A stretch of DNA of 9,831 bases from Phycisphaerae bacterium (GTDB lineage: Bacteria; Planctomycetota; Phycisphaerae; SM23-33), in the NCBI GenBank assembly GCA_022866005.1, contig JALHTV010000308.1:1-9831 (forward strand). The letters run 5' to 3'. The first letter of the stretch is position 1; each line of letters starts with the position of its first letter. This document shows, one piece after another, positions 5,172-9,831 of the stretch. The translations under genes were made by a program, and so were the position numbers. The notes under the pieces are model-generated. The model did not search any database. It was not told the DNA's origin and saw only the letters and a program-made list of their open reading frames with translations.

Positions 5172-6576
5172 GGATGCCGTTGGGGTCCATCGCGCGCTTG
5201 ATCGCGCGCATCATGTCAATGGCCGCGGGCGGGACGAACATCGGCATCTCACGCTTGCGCTTGTGCCCGATGCCGTGCTCACCGGAGATCTTCCCGCCGA
5301 GGGAGGCCGTGAGCGTGTACAGCTCGTGCAGGAGCTTCGGCAGCGTCTGCTCCCAGCGCGGGAGGGTCCAGGCGGGGTTCATCACGATCCGCGTGTGAAT
5401 GTTGCCGTCACCGGCGTGGCCGTAGCAGGGGATCTGCACGTCGTACTTGGCCGCGAGGGCCTCCATGCCCGCCACAAGCTCAGGAATCCGCGCGATGGGC
5501 ACGACCAGGTCCTCGCTGGTCTGGTGGCAGGTGATGACGGCGAAGGCCTCGCCCATGTTCCGCCGCACGCGCCAGATTCGCTCGCTGGTGGTGAGGTTGT
5601 CGGCCACGTAGACCTCGATCGCCCCCGCGGCCAGACACTGCTCCCCGACGGTCTCATAGTCGGCGGCCACCTGGGAAGCGTCGGCGCCGTCGACGGTGAT
5701 CAGCAGCATCGCCCCGGCCTGGGCGTAGGGGATGGTCTCGGTGAGATACTCGCACGCAGCCCGCATGGAGGTCTGATCCATGAACTCCACCGCCGTGGGC
5801 ACGACGCCGCCCGCGCTGACCATTCGCGGCACGGCGGTGATGGCCTCGGAGGTTGTGCGGAACAGCACCAGCAGGTCGGCGCTCGCCCGCGGGAGCGGCA
5901 GCAGCTTGAGCACCACCTTCGTGATGACCCCCAGCGTGCCCTCGCTGCCGACCATCAGTTGCACCAGATCGTAACCGGTGACGTTCTTGACGAGCTTGCC
6001 GCCGAGGGTGAGCACCTCCCCCGTCGGGGTGACGACCTCCAGACCCGTGACGTACCGGGCGGTCACGCCGTATTTGACGGCCCTGGCGCCGCCGGCGTTC
6101 TCGGCCACGTTGCCGCCGATGAAGCACGTCTCCAGGCTCATGGGGTAGCCCGCGTAGAACAGGCCATGGGGTTTCAGGGCCTGATTGATGTCGTTGGTGA
6201 CCACGCCCGGCTCGACCACGACGCACATGTTGGCCGGGTCGATCTCCAGGATGCGGTTCATGCGGTCCATCAGCAGCACGACGCCGCCGCAGACGGGCAC
6301 CGCCCCGCCCGATAGCCCGCTGCCCGCCCCGCGCGGCGTGACGGGGAAGCGCGCGCGGTTGGCCAGCTTCACGATCGCGGCCACCTCCTCGGTATTGGCG
6401 GGGCGGACGACGGCCTCGGGGCTATGGGCGTAGGCCGGCTCGGGGATCTCATCGTGCGAGTACTTTTCCAGCCGCTCGGCGTCACCGTAGATGACGTTCC
6501 CCGGCCCGACAATCCGCCGCAACTGGTCGGCGATCTCCGCCGTGATGGGGGTGAAACCCGTTATCGAAGTGTTCAT
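5143..6576 (-). CDS. glcD: FAD-linked oxidase, glycolate oxidase subunit GlcD / D-lactate dehydrogenase type
   Basis: The 477-residue protein is full length for the GlcD/D-2-hydroxyacid dehydrogenase group, which oxidises glycolate, D-lactate or similar hydroxyacids to 2-oxoacids with FAD. The FAD-binding domain (about 50-225) shows TPRGAGSGLSGGAVP (80-94), CFIGGNVAENAGGARAVKYG (151-170) and VGSEGTLGVITK (209-220). The C-terminal oxidase domain holds CYGHAGDGNIH (384-394), SGEHGIGHKRK (431-441) and the typical end DPNGILNPGKIF (464-475). No glcE or Fe-S glcF partner is adjacent, so a stand-alone dehydrogenase or a partner encoded elsewhere is possible. ATG 6576 is the natural start; no SD precedes it. 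A -10-like TATGAT ends 14 nt before ATG. No transmembrane segment is visible. The substrate is unassigned. Confidence 0.85.
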   Translation of the reverse strand: MNTSITGFTPITAEIADQLRRIVGPGNVIYGDAERLEKYSHDEIPEPAYAHSPEAVVRPANTEEVAAIVKLANRARFPVTPRGAGSGLSGGAVPVCGGVVLLMDRMNRILEIDPANMCVVVEPGVVTNDINQALKPHGLFYAGYPMSLETCFIGGNVAENAGGARAVKYGVTARYVTGLEVVTPTGEVLTLGGKLVKNVTGYDLVQLMVGSEGTLGVITKVVLKLLPLPRASADLLVLFRTTSEAITAVPRMVSAGGVVPTAVEFMDQTSMRAACEYLTETIPYAQAGAMLLITVDGADASQVAADYETVGEQCLAAGAIEVYVADNLTTSERIWRVRRNMGEAFAVITCHQTSEDLVVPIARIPELVAGMEALAAKYDVQIPCYGHAGDGNIHTRIVMNPAWTLPRWEQTLPKLLHELYTLTASLGGKISGEHGIGHKRKREMPMFVPPAAIDMMRAIKRAMDPNGILNPGKIFDS

Positions 6577-6590
6577 GGGCCGCCGGGACT

Positions 6591-6596
6591 ATCATA
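6591..6596 (-). promoter_or_regulatory. -10-like element close to the glcD start
   Basis: TATGAT on the minus strand matches five of six -10 bases and lies 14 nt before ATG 6576. A transcript start near 6584 would leave a leader of only about 7 nt. No convincing -35 box is seen in the GC-rich sequence upstream. Confidence 0.3.
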
Positions 6597-6631
6597 CCGG
6601 GGGACCGCACCCGTGCACACCGCCGGATGGA

Positions 6632-6666
6632 GATTGACGATTGCCGATTGTCGATTGACGATTGAA
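6632..6666 (+). repeat. Degenerate heptamer tandem repeat, GATTGAC type (5 units)
   Basis: Five 7-bp units in exact phase begin with GATTG: GATTGAC, GATTGCC, a GATTGTC variant, GATTGAC and GATTGAA. The first unit, the number of units and the terminal GATTGAA match the array at 199-233. The phase fades into a GAATCCG/CAACCCT pair at 6667-6680. Isolated ATCCGC-type strings recur at 6711-6723 and 6748-6754, so both variants of the repeat occur here. The array lies between the glcD start and the tRNA-Arg(CCU) promoter. Confidence 0.8.
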
Positions 6667-6677
6667 GAATCCGCAAC

Positions 6678-6705
6678 CCTCCTTCGCCCGTACAGGCTTC
6701 GGAGG
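6678..6705. repeat. Palindromic unit related to the one after tRNA-Arg(UCG)
   Basis: CCTCC (6678-6682) pairs with GGAGG (6701-6705). The internal TTCGC and GCTTC strings sit in the same relative places as in the TCCGCC/GGCGGA unit at 2390-2415. The outer stems differ by paired substitutions, so the fold is kept while the sequence differs. No T-run follows. The role is unknown. Confidence 0.4.
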
Positions 6706-6769
6706 ACGGGTCCGCAATCCGCCCAGACGGGCGGGCGTATGCCCGAAATCCGCAATGGTATGGGTGTCC

Positions 6770-6798
6770 TTGACCCTCCCGCGCGGGTGGGATACAGT
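6770..6798 (+). promoter_or_regulatory. Sigma70-type promoter for tRNA-Arg(CCU)
   Basis: TTGACC (6770-6775) and TACAGT (6793-6798) are separated by exactly 17 bp. The predicted start is near 6805, about 44 nt before the mature tRNA. The geometry closely parallels the promoter of the other tRNA-Arg, which supports both calls. Confidence 0.7.
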
Positions 6799-6848
6799 GC
6801 GATTGGCCGGCCTCGGGCGCGTGCCCTTGCCCCGCCGGCGGCGTTTGC

Positions 6849-6922
6849 ACGCCCGTAGCTCAGCAGGATAGAGCGGCGGTTTCCTAAACCGCAGGTCACA
6901 GGTTCGAGTCCTGTCGGGCGTA
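6849..6922 (+). tRNA. tRNA-Arg(CCU)
   Basis: A complete cloverleaf is visible. Acceptor ACGCCCG (6849-6855) pairs fully with CGGGCGT (6915-6921), and the discriminator is A6922. The D-stem is GCTC/GAGC. The anticodon stem is GCGGT/ACCGC with loop TTCCTAA, giving anticodon CCT (6883-6885), which reads the AGG codon. The T-stem ACAGG/CCTGT is perfect with loop TTCGAGT. CCA is not encoded. Unlike the other tRNA-Arg, no copy of its 3' end is seen downstream. Confidence 0.94.
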
Positions 6923-6970
6923 GTCCGCCGGGGATAGGGAGACCAGTGGGCAGTAGTGTAAGCGTTCCGC

Positions 6971-7003
6971 GTGCAGGACCCCCGCTTCGCGGGGAACCTG
7001 CAC
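6971..7003. other. Strong two-part hairpin downstream of tRNA-Arg(CCU)
   Basis: GTGCAGG (6971-6977) pairs with CCTGCAC (6997-7003). Inside it CCCCGC (6980-6985) pairs with GCGGGG (6989-6994) around a TTC loop, with a small internal bulge. This is 13 bp of largely GC pairing. No T-tract follows, so it is not a canonical intrinsic terminator. It could act as a transcript-end or processing structure for the tRNA, or be a palindromic repeat. Confidence 0.5.
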
Positions 7004-7035
7004 CCCATACCTTGCTGCATCCCCTATGAGATGGT

Positions 7036-7116
7036 GTCTCCTCTGTCTCCTCTATCTCTTCTGTGTCCTCTGTGGCCTCTGTGTCGGCTGTGTCCTTCGT
7101 ACCCTCTGTGGTTCAG
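7036..7116. repeat. Degenerate 9-bp tandem repeat, pyrimidine-rich (9 units)
   Basis: Nine consecutive 9-bp units run in phase, with consensus near GTGTCCTCT. The first two are identical (GTCTCCTCT at 7036-7044 and 7045-7053); GTGTCCTCT is at 7063-7071 and GTGGCCTCT at 7072-7080. The later units decay, and the last (7108-7116) retains only GTGG. The plus strand is almost purely C/T with regular GT steps, unlike the surrounding GC-rich DNA. It lies between the tRNA hairpin and the carB promoter region. An ORF can be read through it, but the peptide only mirrors the repeat and is not credible. Confidence 0.75.
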
Positions 7117-7150
7117 TTCTTACCTGTGGGGCGGGGTTCTCTGCCGGCTG

Positions 7151-7179
7151 TTGCTCTAGCGCGGGGGACGTGGTAGCAT
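7151..7179 (+). promoter_or_regulatory. Candidate carB promoter
   Basis: TTGCTC (7151-7156) and TAGCAT (7174-7179) are 17 bp apart. Transcription from about 7186 would give a leader of about 125 nt before ATG 7311. Both boxes are moderate matches. Confidence 0.35.
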
Positions 7180-7185
7180 GCTTCG

Positions 7186-7310
7186 GTTTTTTGGACGCTA
7201 GTAGCCCCCGGCTCGGCAGGGCGGGGCCGAGGCAAGCCCGGCGGAGCCGCCCGCCCGGCTACGGCAACGGCGCCGTGGCAAGCTCGGCGCGACGGACGGA
7301 CCACAGCACC
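7186..7310 (+). other. GC-rich hairpin leader upstream of carB
   Basis: The probable untranslated leader contains several self-complementary segments: CTCGGC/GCCGAG (7212-7217 with 7226-7231), a GGCGG/CCGCC element near 7240-7252, and the palindrome ACGGCGCCGT (7268-7277). A 13-bp direct repeat, GGCAAGCCCGGCG, occurs at 7231-7243 and 7277-7289 with one difference. No short pyrimidine-rich attenuator with a T-run or PyrR-type motif is recognised. It may be a regulatory leader or simply repeat DNA. No Shine-Dalgarno site precedes ATG 7311. Confidence 0.35.

Positions 7311-9831
<2,521 letters not shown>

Noticed and set aside
5071..6315. 414-codon open frame on the plus strand
   Set aside because: It is antisense to the well-supported GlcD-type gene and contains only low-complexity His/Arg/Gly/Val-rich sequence.
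6971..7159. 62-codon ORF over the hairpin and the 9-bp repeat
   Set aside because: The peptide just repeats the Leu/Cys/Pro pattern of the nonamers and begins inside a hairpin; there is no ribosome site.
7156..7201. CTAGCG/CGCTAG inverted repeat with a T6 run as a terminator
   Set aside because: The T run lies inside the 34-nt loop, not after the stem, and the stem is only 6 bp. The same stretch fits a promoter better.

Overview
The window is a GC-rich bacterial chromosomal segment made of mostly unrelated housekeeping and metabolic genes, broken up by repeat-rich intergenic DNA. Two tRNA-Arg genes without an encoded CCA, a five-bladed propeller glycosidase-like gene, a secreted transglutaminase-fold protein and abundant degenerate short tandem repeats are compatible with a Planctomycetota-type (possibly Phycisphaerae-like) genome. 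That placement is an impression from gene content, not a phylogenetic result. No phage, transposase, CRISPR or defence gene is visible.

Layout. Positions 2-145 hold the Fis-type DNA-binding tail of a sigma54-type response regulator. A glycosidase-like propeller gene (1262-243, minus strand) follows and is bracketed by two arrays of 7-bp repeats in opposite orientation. Next are a small zinc-ribbon/PAS protein (1515-2063) and a possible coupled 51-residue ORF (2060-2215). tRNA-Arg(UCG) lies at 2316-2389. Its last 25 nt are repeated 171 bp downstream, with palindromic sequence in between. A DusB-type tRNA-dihydrouridine synthase (2612-3610) and an exported transglutaminase-like protein (3678-5171) follow. 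The latter converges on and overlaps a GlcD-type FAD oxidase (6576-5143, minus strand). tRNA-Arg(CCU) at 6849-6922 has a near-consensus promoter. After it come a strong hairpin, a 9-bp degenerate tandem repeat, a GC-rich hairpin leader, and carB (7311 to the window end, about 840 codons visible).

How the parts relate. No multi-gene pathway operon is visible. dusB and the transglutaminase gene could be co-transcribed. dusB lies next to a tRNA gene whose D-loop carries potential dihydrouridine positions, a thematic link only. The most unusual signal is the repeat DNA. Seven-bp repeats with a GATTG core occur at four places, and one array lies inside the carB reading frame, where it is translated as part of an enlarged linker between the two halves of CarB. 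The duplicated tRNA 3' end looks like an attachment-site or small-element footprint. No complete new multi-gene system is evident.
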